Source: Streptomyces hygroscopicus subsp. hygroscopicus
Lineage (GTDB): Bacteria; Actinomycetota; Actinomycetes; Streptomycetales; Streptomycetaceae
Reading direction: 5' to 3'
DNA length: 48,859 nt
Assembly (NCBI RefSeq): GCF_001553455.1
Contig: NZ_BBOX01000153.1
Coordinates: forward strand, 1 to 48,859
Both the position numbers and the translations under genes were made by a program. This document shows positions 7,801 through 15,686 of this stretch, in pieces. Position 1 is the stretch's first letter. The number at the start of each line of letters is the position of its first letter. The notes beneath the pieces are model-generated. The model saw only the letters and a list, made by a program, of their open reading frames with translations, was not told the origin of the DNA and did no database searches.

Positions 7801-8748
7801 ATGAAAGGCGCCCCCGAACCCCCGGCCGCCGCCGAACCCCCGGCCGTCGCCGGGACCGGCCCCGCGCCCCGCCCCAGCGCGGTCACCGCCAGGGACCTGG
7901 CCCGTGCCACCGCCACCCGGCGCCGCCGCGGCGCGCGCCTCAAACTGTGGGTGGGCGCGGTGTGCACCCTGCTGGTGGTGGTGCCCGTGGCCCTCGCCCA
8001 GGTGCTGCCGCTGCCCGGCGCGAACGACCAGGACCTCTCCCGGCGGCGGCTCGCCCCGCTGACCGACGGCCATCTCTTCGGCACCGACCAGCTCGGCCGC
8101 GATGTGCTCTCCCGGGTGCTGCACGGCGGCCAGGTGTCGCTGTCGGTCGGCGTGCTCGCCGTCGTGGTCTCCGGCCTCATCGGCGTCGTCGCGGGCGCCG
8201 CCGCCGGGTACTACGGCCGCTGGGTGGACACCGTCGTCTCCCGGCTGCTGGAGGCCCAGATGTCGCTGCCGCTGCTGATGATGCTGCTGCTCGTCGTCGC
8301 CCTCTTCGGCCCCTCCGTCACCGTCATCACCTGCGTCATCGCCATCGCCCAGTGGCCCGAGGTGGCCCGGCTGACCCGGTCGCTGGTGCTGGTCGAGCGG
8401 GAGAAGCCGTACGTGGCCGCCGCCCGGGTGCTGGGGCTGCCCCGGATCGCCGTCCTGACCCGCCACGTCATCCCCAACATCGTCCGCCAGGCGTCGCTCG
8501 TGGTCCTGCTGCTGCTCGCCCAGGCGGTGCTGCTGGAGAGCGCCCTCAGCTACCTCGGCGCCGGTCCCCAGCGGCCGTTCGCCACCTGGGGCCGGATCAT
8601 CTCCGACGGCCAGGACTACATCACCACCTCGTGGTGGCTGGTGACCCTGCCCGGCCTCGTCATCGTGCTGCTGGTGGTCGGGGTCAACCTGCTGGGCGAC
8701 GGACTGCGCGACCGTACCCGCCGACGTGCGACGGAGGGCTCCCGATGA
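7801..8748 (+). CDS. ABC importer permease, DppC/OppC-like
   Basis: This is the 315-residue second permease of the importer. After a Pro/Ala-rich cytoplasmic leader of about 45 residues comes the first helix (LWVGAVCTLLVVVPVALAQV), then the family motif HLFGTDQLGRDVLSRVLHGG and the EAA loop KPYVAAARVLGLPRIAVLTRHVIPN. It starts one base after the previous stop, and its own stop overlaps the next start as ATGA (8745-8748). The long leader is low complexity and may not be structured. Confidence 0.93.
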   Translation: MKGAPEPPAAAEPPAVAGTGPAPRPSAVTARDLARATATRRRRGARLKLWVGAVCTLLVVVPVALAQVLPLPGANDQDLSRRRLAPLTDGHLFGTDQLGRDVLSRVLHGGQVSLSVGVLAVVVSGLIGVVAGAAAGYYGRWVDTVVSRLLEAQMSLPLLMMLLLVVALFGPSVTVITCVIAIAQWPEVARLTRSLVLVEREKPYVAAARVLGLPRIAVLTRHVIPNIVRQASLVVLLLLAQAVLLESALSYLGAGPQRPFATWGRIISDGQDYITTSWWLVTLPGLVIVLLVVGVNLLGDGLRDRTRRRATEGSR

Positions 8749-9596
8749 GTGACACCAGCGCCACCACCCCCCTGGTGGAGGTCGAGGACCTGCAGATCGA
8801 GCTGATCACCGACCGCGGTGTGGTGCGCGCGGTCGACGGGGTCGGCTTCACCATCGGCGCCGGCGAGACGGTGACCATCATCGGCGAGTCCGGCTCCGGG
8901 AAGTCCACCACCGCGATGGGACTGCTGCGGCTGCTGCCCGAAGGGCTCGCCGTCCTCTCCGGAACGGCCCGGATCTCCGGCGCCGACGTCATCGCCGACC
9001 CCGAGGCGGCCGGCCGGATCCGCGGCCGCGGGGTCTCCCTGATCCCCCAGGACCCGATGACCGCGCTCAGCCCGGTGCACACCATCGGCCGCCAGCTGGG
9101 CGAGGCGCTCCGGCTGCGCCACCCGGGGATGTCCCGCGCCGACGCCCGCGCCCGGGGCGTCGAACTGCTCGGCCGGGTACGGATCCCCCACCCCGAGACC
9201 CGCTGGGGCGCCTACCCCCACCAGTTCTCCGGCGGCATGCTGCAACGCGTCCTCATCGCCATCGCGCTGGCCGCCGAGCCCGAGCTGCTGGTGGCCGACG
9301 AGCCGACCTCGGCGCTGGACGTCACCGTCCAGGCGGGCGTCCTCGACCTGCTGATGGAACTCCAGGAACGCACCGGTGTGGGCATCTTGATGATCACCCA
9401 CGACCTGGGCGTGGCCCGGCTGGTGTCCGACCGCATCCACGTGATGCGCGGCGGCCGGTTCGTGGAGTCCGGACCGGTCGAGCAGATCGTGGACCACCCC
9501 CGCGAGCGCTACACCCGCGACCTGCTCGCCGCCGTGCCCACCCTGGGCCCCTGGGACGAGGCCCCGGCCGCCGCTGCCGCCAAGGAGGCGCTGTGA
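8745..9596 (+). CDS. ABC importer ATPase, DppD/OppD-like
   Basis: This 283-residue ATPase carries Walker A (GESGSGKSTTA), Q-loop (LIPQDPMTALSPVHTIG), signature (FSGGMLQRV), Walker B (LLVADEPTSALD) and H-loop (MITHDLGVA). The C-terminus has the short oligopeptide-transporter extension. The frame is open far upstream, but the ATG at 8745 overlaps the DppC-like stop and yields a normal N-terminus (PLVEVEDLQIEL). It forms a heterodimer with the DppF-like ATPase; the overlap GTGA at 9593-9596 suggests coupled translation. Confidence 0.93.
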   Translation: MSDTSATTPLVEVEDLQIELITDRGVVRAVDGVGFTIGAGETVTIIGESGSGKSTTAMGLLRLLPEGLAVLSGTARISGADVIADPEAAGRIRGRGVSLIPQDPMTALSPVHTIGRQLGEALRLRHPGMSRADARARGVELLGRVRIPHPETRWGAYPHQFSGGMLQRVLIAIALAAEPELLVADEPTSALDVTVQAGVLDLLMELQERTGVGILMITHDLGVARLVSDRIHVMRGGRFVESGPVEQIVDHPRERYTRDLLAAVPTLGPWDEAPAAAAAKEAL

Positions 9597-10435
9597 CCAC
9601 ACCCCTGCTGGCCGTCGAGGACCTGGTGGTGGAATACCCGGTCGCCGGCGGTGTCTTCCGCGCGGTGGACGGCGTCAGCTTCACCGTGCCGCCCGGCGGC
9701 GCGCTCGGCGTCGTCGGCGAGTCCGGCTGCGGCAAGTCCACCATCGCCCGCTCCATCGTCCGGCTGCTGCGCCCCACCCGGGGGCGGATCCTGCTGGACG
9801 GAACCGATATCGCGGGCCTGCCCGAGCGGCGGCTGCGCCCGCTGCGCAAACGGGTGCAGATGGTCTTCCAGGACCCCTACGGCTCCCTGGACCCGCACCT
9901 GACGGCCGAGGAGATCGTGGCCGAGCCGCTGCGGCTGAACGGCATGCGCTCCCGGGCCGAACGGGCCCGCCGCGCCGCCGCCCTCATCGACCAGGTGGGG
10001 CTGGACTCCACCGCGCTCCGGCGGCGCCCCGCCGAGTTCTCCGGCGGCCAGCGCCAGCGGATCGGCATCGCCCGCGCCCTGGCCAGCGGCCCCGAGCTGC
10101 TGGTGTGCGACGAGGCCACCTCCGCGCTGGACGTGTCCGTCCAGGCCCAGGTGCTCCAGCTGCTGCGGGAGCTCCAGGCCGAACAGGGCCTCGCCTGCAT
10201 CGTCATCTCCCACAACCTCGGCGTGGTCCGCGAGATCAGCTCCGAGGTGGTGGTGATGCGCGGCGGGCGGATCATCGAGTCCGGGCCGACCGGCACGGTG
10301 CTCTCCGCGCCCGCCCACCCCTACACCAGGGCGCTGCGGCGGGCGGCGCTCGACCCGACGACCATGCGGGGACGCAAACCGCGCGCCCTCGTGTCCGCGA
10401 TCGCCAGCGACCAGGAACCAGGAGCAACGCAGTGA
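9593..10435 (+). CDS. ABC importer ATPase, DppF/OppF-like
   Basis: This is the 280-residue second ATPase with canonical Walker A (GESGCGKSTIA), Q-loop (MVFQDPYGSLDP), signature (FSGGQRQRIGIARAL), Walker B (LLVCDEATSALD) and H-loop (VISHNLGVV). GTG 9593 overlaps the previous stop by four bases and its stop overlaps the aldo/keto reductase start (GTGA, 10432-10435). The importer and the following oxidoreductase therefore belong to one transcript. Confidence 0.93.
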   Translation: MTTPLLAVEDLVVEYPVAGGVFRAVDGVSFTVPPGGALGVVGESGCGKSTIARSIVRLLRPTRGRILLDGTDIAGLPERRLRPLRKRVQMVFQDPYGSLDPHLTAEEIVAEPLRLNGMRSRAERARRAAALIDQVGLDSTALRRRPAEFSGGQRQRIGIARALASGPELLVCDEATSALDVSVQAQVLQLLRELQAEQGLACIVISHNLGVVREISSEVVVMRGGRIIESGPTGTVLSAPAHPYTRALRRAALDPTTMRGRKPRALVSAIASDQEPGATQ

Positions 10436-11454
10436 ACGCGCATGCGCCCCAGCCCCACACCACCCCCCAGGAGACGCCCGGCGGGACCGCCCTGCCGGGG
10501 ATCCCGGTGCCGCTCTCGCGGCTGGTGCTGGGCACCATGACCTTCGGTGACACGGTGGACCGCGCCGGCGCCGCCGCCATGCTGGACACCGCGCTGGACG
10601 CCGGGGTGACGGGGGTGGACACCGCGAACGCCTACGCGGGCGGCAGCACCGAGACGATCCTGGCCGAACTGCTCCCCGGCCGCCGCGACCGCGTGGTGCT
10701 CGCCACCAAGGCCGGGATGCCGCACCCCGACACCGGCGACCACGCACCGCTGTCCGCCCGCGGGATGCGCGCGGCCCTCGAAGGCAGCCTGCGCCGCCTG
10801 GGCACCGACCATGTGGACCTGTTCTACCTGCACCAGCCCGACCGCTCCACACCGCTGGAGGAGACGCTGGGCACGGTCGCCGCGTTCGTCGCCGAGGGCA
10901 AGATCCGGGCGCTCGGCGTCTCCAACTACGCCGCCTGGCAGATAGCCGAGGTCAGCCACACCGCCGAGCGGGTCGGCGCGCCGCGCCCGGTGGTGGCCCA
11001 GCAGCTGTACAACCTGCTGGCGCGGCGGATCGAGGAGGAGTACCTGGAGTACGCGGCCACCAGCGGACTGCGCACGATGGTCTACAACCCGCTGGGCGGC
11101 GGGCTGCTGACGGGACGTCACCAATTCGCGGAACAGCCGCGGTCGGGCCGGTTCGGCGACTCCCGGCTGGCCGCCATGTACCGGCAGCGCTACTGGGACC
11201 CCGGGCTCTTCGAGGCCGTGCGGAGCCTGTCCCGGATCGCCGAGGAGGCGGGCATCCCGCTCGTCGACCTCTCGCTGCGCTGGCTGCTCGGCCGGGACGG
11301 GGTGGACGCGCTGCTGCTCGGCGGCTCCCGTGTGGAACACCTCCGCGCCAACCTCGCCGCCGCGACCGCGGGACCCCTCCCGGTGGACGTGACGGCGGCG
11401 TGCGACGAGGTGGGCGCCACGCTGCGCGGCCCGATGCCCGCGTACAACCGCTGA
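10432..11454 (+). CDS. Aldo/keto reductase (aldose dehydrogenase-like)
   Basis: This is a 340-residue NAD(P)-dependent oxidoreductase of the aldo/keto reductase superfamily. The catalytic tetrad is visible: Asp and Tyr in VDTANAYAGG, Lys in LATKAGMP, and His in YLHQPDRSTPLEETL. GVSNYAAWQI and the late LLLGGSRVEHL are cofactor-site motifs. The GTG at 10432 is chosen because it overlaps the DppF-like stop and has GGAG about 7-9 bases upstream; the longer upstream frame overlaps dppF. Some members oxidise aldoses to lactones, which would feed a threonate or erythronate pathway. The direction and substrate are inference. Confidence 0.92.
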   Translation: MNAHAPQPHTTPQETPGGTALPGIPVPLSRLVLGTMTFGDTVDRAGAAAMLDTALDAGVTGVDTANAYAGGSTETILAELLPGRRDRVVLATKAGMPHPDTGDHAPLSARGMRAALEGSLRRLGTDHVDLFYLHQPDRSTPLEETLGTVAAFVAEGKIRALGVSNYAAWQIAEVSHTAERVGAPRPVVAQQLYNLLARRIEEEYLEYAATSGLRTMVYNPLGGGLLTGRHQFAEQPRSGRFGDSRLAAMYRQRYWDPGLFEAVRSLSRIAEEAGIPLVDLSLRWLLGRDGVDALLLGGSRVEHLRANLAAATAGPLPVDVTAACDEVGATLRGPMPAYNR

Positions 11455-11580
11455 CCGCCCCGGCACCCCGCCGCCCCGGCCGGACCGCGCACCGGAAGGC
11501 GCCTCGGCAGCGGCGGGGAGCCGCGCACCCTCCGGCCCGCGACCGACCACGACCGCACCACCCACCGCTGAGGAGAACCC

Positions 11581-12777
11581 GTGTCCACCGATATCCGCGC
11601 ACAGGCCGACGGCCGGCTGCGGCCACGGCCCGGCGATCCGGCCCGCCTCGAGGCGTTCCTGCCGGCGCCCGCCGTGCAGAACCACGCCGCCAACCTCACC
11701 GTGCTGCCCGGCGGGGACCTCGGATGCGTGTGGTTCGGCGGCACCCAGGAGGGCGTACCCGACATCTCCGTGTGGTTCTCCCGGCTCGCCCCGGGCTCCG
11801 ACACCTGGACGCGGCCGGTCCGGCTCTCCGACGACACCACCCGCTCGGAGCAGAATCCGCTGCTGTTCCCCACCCCGGGCGGTGAGCTGTGGCTGCTCTA
11901 CACCGCCCAGCGGGCGGGCGACCAGGACACCGCGGAGGTCCGGCTGCGGGTGTCCGCCGACGCGGGCGCCACCTGGGGCGAGCCGCGCACCCTCTTCCCG
12001 GCCACCGCGGCGGGCGGGGTGTTCATCCGTCAGCCGGTGGCCGTACTGGAGTCCGGGCGGTGGCTGCTGCCGGTGTTCCACTGCGTGGCCACCCCCGGTG
12101 TGAAATGGGCCGGTGACCGTGACACCAGCGCGGTGATGATCAGTGACGACCAGGGCGGGACCTGGCGCGAGCGGCCGGTGCCGGGTTCGACCGGCTGTGT
12201 GCACATGAACGTCCACCAGCTGCCGGACACCACCCTGCTGGCCCTCTTCCGCAGCCGCTGGGCGGACGCGGTGTACCGCTCGCACAGCACCGACGGCGGG
12301 GAGACCTGGAGCGAGCCGGTCCGCACCGAACTGCCCAACAACAACTCCTCGGTGCAGTACGTCCCGCTCGCCGACGGACGGCTCGCCCTGGTCTACAACC
12401 ACAGCAGCCGGGCGGACGCCACGGCCCGCCGGGTCTCCCTCTACGACGAGATCGACGACGAGGGGCGGGCCGGAGAACCCCCCGCCCCGCCCGCCGCACA
12501 CGACGACACGGCACCCGGCGCCTTCTGGGGCGCGCCCCGGGCCCCGATGACCCTCGCCCTCTCCTCCGACCAGGGCCTGACCTGGCCGGTACGGCGCGAT
12601 CTGGACACCGGCGACGGCCACTGCCTGACCAACAACTCACGCGACCGGCTCAACCGCGAGCTGTCCTACCCCACCGTCCGGCAGGGCTCCGACGGCACGC
12701 TGCACATCGCGTACACCTACCACCGCCAGGCCATCAAGTACGTGCGGGTCGCCCCCGATTGGGCGGCCGGTGTCTGA
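11581..12777 (+). CDS. BNR/Asp-box sialidase-like protein, no export signal
   Basis: This 398-residue protein is a six-bladed beta-propeller of the exo-sialidase-like (BNR_2) family. Four Asp-boxes are visible: SADAGATW, SDDQGGTW, STDGGETW and SSDQGLTW. There is no signal peptide or membrane helix, so it should act in the cytoplasm after import, unlike classical secreted sialidases. GTG 11581 has GAGGAG 5 bases upstream. The 126-bp gap before it shows no terminator, so it is probably still in the importer operon. Its stop overlaps the SDR start by 8 bp. True sialidase activity is doubtful without checking the arginine triad; lyase or other glycosidase activity is possible. Confidence 0.88.
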   Translation: MSTDIRAQADGRLRPRPGDPARLEAFLPAPAVQNHAANLTVLPGGDLGCVWFGGTQEGVPDISVWFSRLAPGSDTWTRPVRLSDDTTRSEQNPLLFPTPGGELWLLYTAQRAGDQDTAEVRLRVSADAGATWGEPRTLFPATAAGGVFIRQPVAVLESGRWLLPVFHCVATPGVKWAGDRDTSAVMISDDQGGTWRERPVPGSTGCVHMNVHQLPDTTLLALFRSRWADAVYRSHSTDGGETWSEPVRTELPNNNSSVQYVPLADGRLALVYNHSSRADATARRVSLYDEIDDEGRAGEPPAPPAAHDDTAPGAFWGAPRAPMTLALSSDQGLTWPVRRDLDTGDGHCLTNNSRDRLNRELSYPTVRQGSDGTLHIAYTYHRQAIKYVRVAPDWAAGV

Positions 12778-13453
12778 GCCCCGCCACGCCGTGGTCACCG
12801 GTGTCAGCTCCGGTATCGGCGCCGCCGTGGCCGCACGGCTGCTGGACGAGGGCTGGCGGATCACCGGGATCAGCCGCACGGCCCCCGCGCCCGCGGGTCA
12901 GGGGCTGCGGTGGATCCCGGCCGACCTGTCCCGGCCGGAGCGACTCCCCGGGGCGCTCGCCCCGGTGTCCGCGGTGGACGCGATCGTGCACGCGGCAGGG
13001 GTGCAGCGCTCGGCGCGGCTGGGCGAACTCGACGCCGGGGACGGCTCCCTCATGTGGCGGATCCATGTGCAGGCGGCGAGTGTCCTGGTCGACACGCTGG
13101 TGGACCGGGTCGTGGACGGCGGCCGGGTGGTGCTGGTGGGCAGCCGGACGATGACGGGTGTCCCGGGCAAGAGCCAGTACGCCGCGACCAAGGCGGCGCT
13201 GCCCGCCCTGGCCCGGTCCTGGGCGGCCGAGCTGGCGCCCCGGGCGGTCACGGTGAACGTGGTGGCACCGGGACCGACGGACACTCCCATGCTGCGGGAC
13301 CCCGGCCGCAGCCGCACCCCGCCGGTGATGCCACCGCTGGGCCGGCTGGTCCGTCCGGAGGAGGTGGCGGGGCTGACGTCGTTCCTGCTGGGGCCGGAGG
13401 GCGGCGCGGTCACCGGGCAGACGCTGGTGATGTGCGCGGGCGCCTCACTCTGA
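12770..13453 (+). CDS. Short-chain dehydrogenase/reductase
   Basis: This is a 227-residue classical SDR. The cofactor motif TGVSSGIGAAV is at residues about 10-20, NAG-like HAAGV near 80, catalytic Ser in VLVGSRTMTG, and the YxxxK pair in QYAATKAAL, followed by NVVAPGPTDTPML. The C-terminus ends TGQTLVMCAGASL, as in many sugar or polyol SDRs. The GTG at 12770 lies inside the end of the sialidase-like gene, so translation is coupled. It is likely the last gene of the operon; a 17-bp repeat array follows immediately. Confidence 0.92.
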   Translation: MSEPRHAVVTGVSSGIGAAVAARLLDEGWRITGISRTAPAPAGQGLRWIPADLSRPERLPGALAPVSAVDAIVHAAGVQRSARLGELDAGDGSLMWRIHVQAASVLVDTLVDRVVDGGRVVLVGSRTMTGVPGKSQYAATKAALPALARSWAAELAPRAVTVNVVAPGPTDTPMLRDPGRSRTPPVMPPLGRLVRPEEVAGLTSFLLGPEGGAVTGQTLVMCAGASL

Positions 13454-13666
13454 CGGGCGTCTCAGGGGCGTCTCACACCGGTGGGCGCCGCACCTCGGTG
13501 GGGTTCCACCCGGACGGTGTCTGACTCCGGCGGTGTCCGACTCCGAGGGCGTCTGACTCCGGCGGACGTCTCACCTCGACGGGGCCGTCAGGGGCGTCTC
13601 ACCCCGACGGGCGTACGACTCCGAGGGGCGCCTCACACCGAGGTGCGTCTCACCTCGACGGGCGTC
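13454..13666. repeat. Tandem array of about ten 17-bp units
   Basis: The whole space between the convergent SDR and ScbR-like genes is an array with consensus GGGCGTCTCACTCCGAC. At least eight copies have exactly 17 bp, and the left end is more degenerate with 15-16 bp units. The array runs up to, and slightly into, the last codons of the ScbR-like gene (to about 13680). No spacers separate the copies, so it is not a CRISPR. No function is evident. Confidence 0.85.
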
Positions 13667-14308
13667 TCACTCCGACGGCGGCGGGGTGCCGGGCCGGGCG
13701 AGTGCCAGCAGCCTCGCCGCGTCCCCCGGCCGGGCCTGGAGCGAGGGCAGCAGCAGCGTCCACAGGTCGGCCAGATGGTCCTCGACGAGCCGCCGCCCGT
13801 CGAGCGCCTCGGACACGGTGTGCAGCCCGAAGAAGGCGCAGACGACGGTGCGGGCGGCGGGCAGCGGCTCGACGTGCGGCGCCAGATCGCCATCGGCCCG
13901 CGCCTTCTCCAGCATCTGCCCCACGGCGTCGATCCACCCCACGAAGGGCGGTGGCATGGGCGCCTCGATCAGGCTGCGCTCGGCCCACAGCCGGGCCCCG
14001 GCCCGGACCACGATGTCATCGCGGAAGGCGCGGGCCACCGCGAAGCTGAGCCGGACGAGTTGCTCCAGGGGAGGCACATCCAGGGCGGTGTACCGCTCGA
14101 TCAGCGGGGGCCAGGTGGCGAAGTGTTCCTGCACCACGGCGAGGGCGAGCCTTTCCTTGCTCGTGTAGTGGAAATAGATGGCGCCGCTGGTGTGACCGGA
14201 CCGGGAGGTGATGTCGCTGATGCTGGTCCCGGCGTATCCGCGTTCATCGAAGAGGAACGCGGCGGCCTCCAGAAGGGATCGGCGTGTTTGCGCGGCCCGT
14301 TCTTGCAC
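13667..14308 (-). CDS. scbR: ScbR-like gamma-butyrolactone receptor, TetR-family regulator
   Basis: This is a 213-residue TetR repressor of the autoregulator-receptor group. The N-terminus QERAAQTRRSLLEAAAFLFDERGYAGTSISDI and the HTH HTSGAIYFHYTSKERLA match ArpA/ScbR proteins, and the ligand domain has TAARTVVCAFFG-like AARTVVCAFFGLHTVSEAL. The GTG at 14308 is preferred to an upstream TTG because it gives the usual receptor length, and AAGGA lies about 11 bases before it. It is divergent from the ScbA-like synthase, the standard arrangement. It should repress promoters carrying autoregulatory elements until the signal binds. The operon partners and the element at 15512-15537 suggest that it controls signal synthesis. 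Confidence 0.92.
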   Translation of the reverse strand: MQERAAQTRRSLLEAAAFLFDERGYAGTSISDITSRSGHTSGAIYFHYTSKERLALAVVQEHFATWPPLIERYTALDVPPLEQLVRLSFAVARAFRDDIVVRAGARLWAERSLIEAPMPPPFVGWIDAVGQMLEKARADGDLAPHVEPLPAARTVVCAFFGLHTVSEALDGRRLVEDHLADLWTLLLPSLQARPGDAARLLALARPGTPPPSE

Positions 14309-14397
14309 GTGTTCGCCGTCCTTCAGCAACCTGTCGGATGTGACGGGGAGAACTTAGCGGACTTTCGGCCTGTGATGGTGATGAGGCGAGATAGGTC

Positions 14398-14418
14398 AAA
14401 CATTATTAGTATTTTATG
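14398..14418. promoter_or_regulatory. AT-rich patch at the ScbA-like start: possible autoregulatory element and leaderless promoter
   Basis: A short AT-rich stretch (AAACATTATTAGTATTTT) abuts the ScbA-like start codon in a very GC-rich context. TAGTAT (14407-14412) fits a -10 box (TANNNT) and would start transcription at or within the ATG/GTG pair at 14416-14421, that is, leaderless. No Shine-Dalgarno precedes the ATG, which agrees. The minus-strand words AATACTAA and ATGTTT resemble half-sites of receptor operators, but the patch is not a good palindrome. Confidence 0.35.
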
Positions 14419-15351
14419 GTGATCGTTCGTGAGGCTCATGGCCTTTCGGAGCCGCCCGGTCCCGGCGGGCGGCCGCTGAGCTGGTCCCGCACGGTGGCGC
14501 GGGAGGCGGTGCACCGGGTCTCGGTGGCCGAGGTGCTGCTCACCGATGTGCGTACGCAGGGTGACGGCCGGTTCGAGGCCGCCGCCCAGTGGCCGAGGTC
14601 CCATCCCACCTTCCCGCACGGCGGAGACGGCCGGCACCATCCGCTGATGATCGCCGAAACCCTGCGCGAGCTGGGGATCTACATCCCCACGCGGTACTAC
14701 GCGGTGCCCGCGGGGGCGCATTTCCTGATCCGGGACATCTCCTACCGGCTGGACCCCGAGAGCGAGCCGCGGGCGCCGTACGGTGCCTCCGACATCACCT
14801 GCCGGGCCGCCGTGACCGACGTCCGCACCACGCCCTGCGGACGCTTCGTCTCCGGGATGCGGCTGGATGTCGTGCTCTCGGCGGGCAGCAAGCTGTTCGC
14901 CTGGGCCGGGGGCACCGCGCGCTTCCTCGACGGCACGACGTACGCGCAGACCCGGGCCGCCGCCCACGGGCACACCGCGCGCCGCAGACTGCGCGCCGCG
15001 GTGCGGCCCTCACCTGCGCAACTGGCCGTTCCCGCGGCCCGGGACGTGCTGGTGGTGCGGGACGGGGGAGTGGTCTACCTCGACCCCGCCGACCCCCGGC
15101 ACCCGTTCTTCTTCGACCACTGGAGCGACCATGTGCCGGGCCTGGTGCTGCTGGAGGGCGCCCGCCAGGCCGCCGCACTGGCCACCGGCGGGGCCCTGAC
15201 CCGGCCCGTCGCGTGCCGGATGAAGGCCATTCGCTTCACCGAGTCGATTCCGCCGGCCGTGGTCGAGTGCACCTCGCACGGCAGAACCTGCGTCTTCCGG
15301 CTGCGCCAGGCCGATATCTGCACGGCGGTCGGAGTGCTCCAGTACCTCTGA
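14416..15351 (+). CDS. scbA: ScbA/AfsA-family gamma-butyrolactone (or furan-type) signal synthase
   Basis: This 311-residue protein has two AfsA hotdog domains: residues about 30-150 (AVHRVSVAEVLLTDV, HPTFPHGG, HHPLMIAETLRELGIYIP, PAGAHFLIRDISY) and about 195-310 (DPRHPFFFDHWSDHVPGLVLLEGARQAA). This family condenses a beta-ketoacyl thioester with dihydroxyacetone phosphate, the first step of A-factor, SCB or methylenomycin-furan-type signals. It is divergent from the receptor gene and followed by a HAD phosphatase. There is no Shine-Dalgarno at the ATG; GTG directly after it is an alternative start. DHAP is also the expected product of the nearby acid-sugar pathway, though any link is speculative. 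Confidence 0.92.
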   Translation: MVIVREAHGLSEPPGPGGRPLSWSRTVAREAVHRVSVAEVLLTDVRTQGDGRFEAAAQWPRSHPTFPHGGDGRHHPLMIAETLRELGIYIPTRYYAVPAGAHFLIRDISYRLDPESEPRAPYGASDITCRAAVTDVRTTPCGRFVSGMRLDVVLSAGSKLFAWAGGTARFLDGTTYAQTRAAAHGHTARRRLRAAVRPSPAQLAVPAARDVLVVRDGGVVYLDPADPRHPFFFDHWSDHVPGLVLLEGARQAAALATGGALTRPVACRMKAIRFTESIPPAVVECTSHGRTCVFRLRQADICTAVGVLQYL

Positions 15352-15415
15352 CCGGCGACCCGCTGGTACGGCGAACACGCCGTACGACGAACGCGTGGGC
15401 GGTGAACTCCCCGGC

Positions 15416-15460
15416 GACGAACGGACAGACGACGAACGGACAGACGGCGAACGGACTAAG
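15416..15460. repeat. Three tandem 15-bp repeats
   Basis: Two identical copies of GACGAACGGACAGAC (15416-15430 and 15431-15445) and a degenerate third (GGCGAACGGACTAAG) lie downstream of the ScbA-like gene. No hairpin or reading frame explains them. Confidence 0.85.
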
Positions 15461-15492
15461 CGACGAACAAAACGCCGACGCTCCGTGCCCCC

Positions 15493-15537
15493 TTGCTTAC
15501 TGCGGGTCATCAAACTAACGTAGTGATCGTTATGTTT
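15493..15537 (+). promoter_or_regulatory. Promoter with overlapping autoregulatory-element-like palindrome upstream of the HAD phosphatase
   Basis: TTGCTT (15493-15498), 17 bp, then TAACGT (15516-15521) form a plausible sigma-70-type promoter. Overlapping its -10 is an inverted repeat with arms AAACTAACG (15512-15520) and CGTTATGTTT (15528-15537), which pair except for one inserted base and span 26 bp. Gamma-butyrolactone receptors bind AT-rich palindromes of about this length with TGTTT-like ends, so the ScbR-like protein is the natural candidate. The site is about 150 bp before the phosphatase start. The palindrome and boxes are seen directly; binding is inferred. Confidence 0.6.
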
Positions 15538-15686
15538 CGGGCAGGCGATTCTCCGGCCTGTACGACAGCAGCGGTCGGCGCACAGCGCCCTTTCCGAGCC
15601 GCCAGGACATTCCCACTGCGCAGCTCCCCGCAGGTACAGGCATCTCCCTGCGCCGATTCCTCCACCTCCCATGGAACGGCAGGCAG

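Noticed and set aside
5274..8180. 968-codon open frame on the minus strand
   Set aside because: It lies antisense to the binding protein and both permeases, has no Shine-Dalgarno and is composed of His/Gly/Asp/Arg-rich filler typical of the antisense frame of GC-rich genes.
10321..12621. 766-codon minus-strand frame
   Set aside because: Antisense to the aldo/keto reductase and sialidase-like genes, with no start site or domain.
13454..13666. CRISPR array
   Set aside because: Copies are directly adjacent 17-bp units with no unique spacers and no cas genes. The same reasoning applies to 36705-36892.
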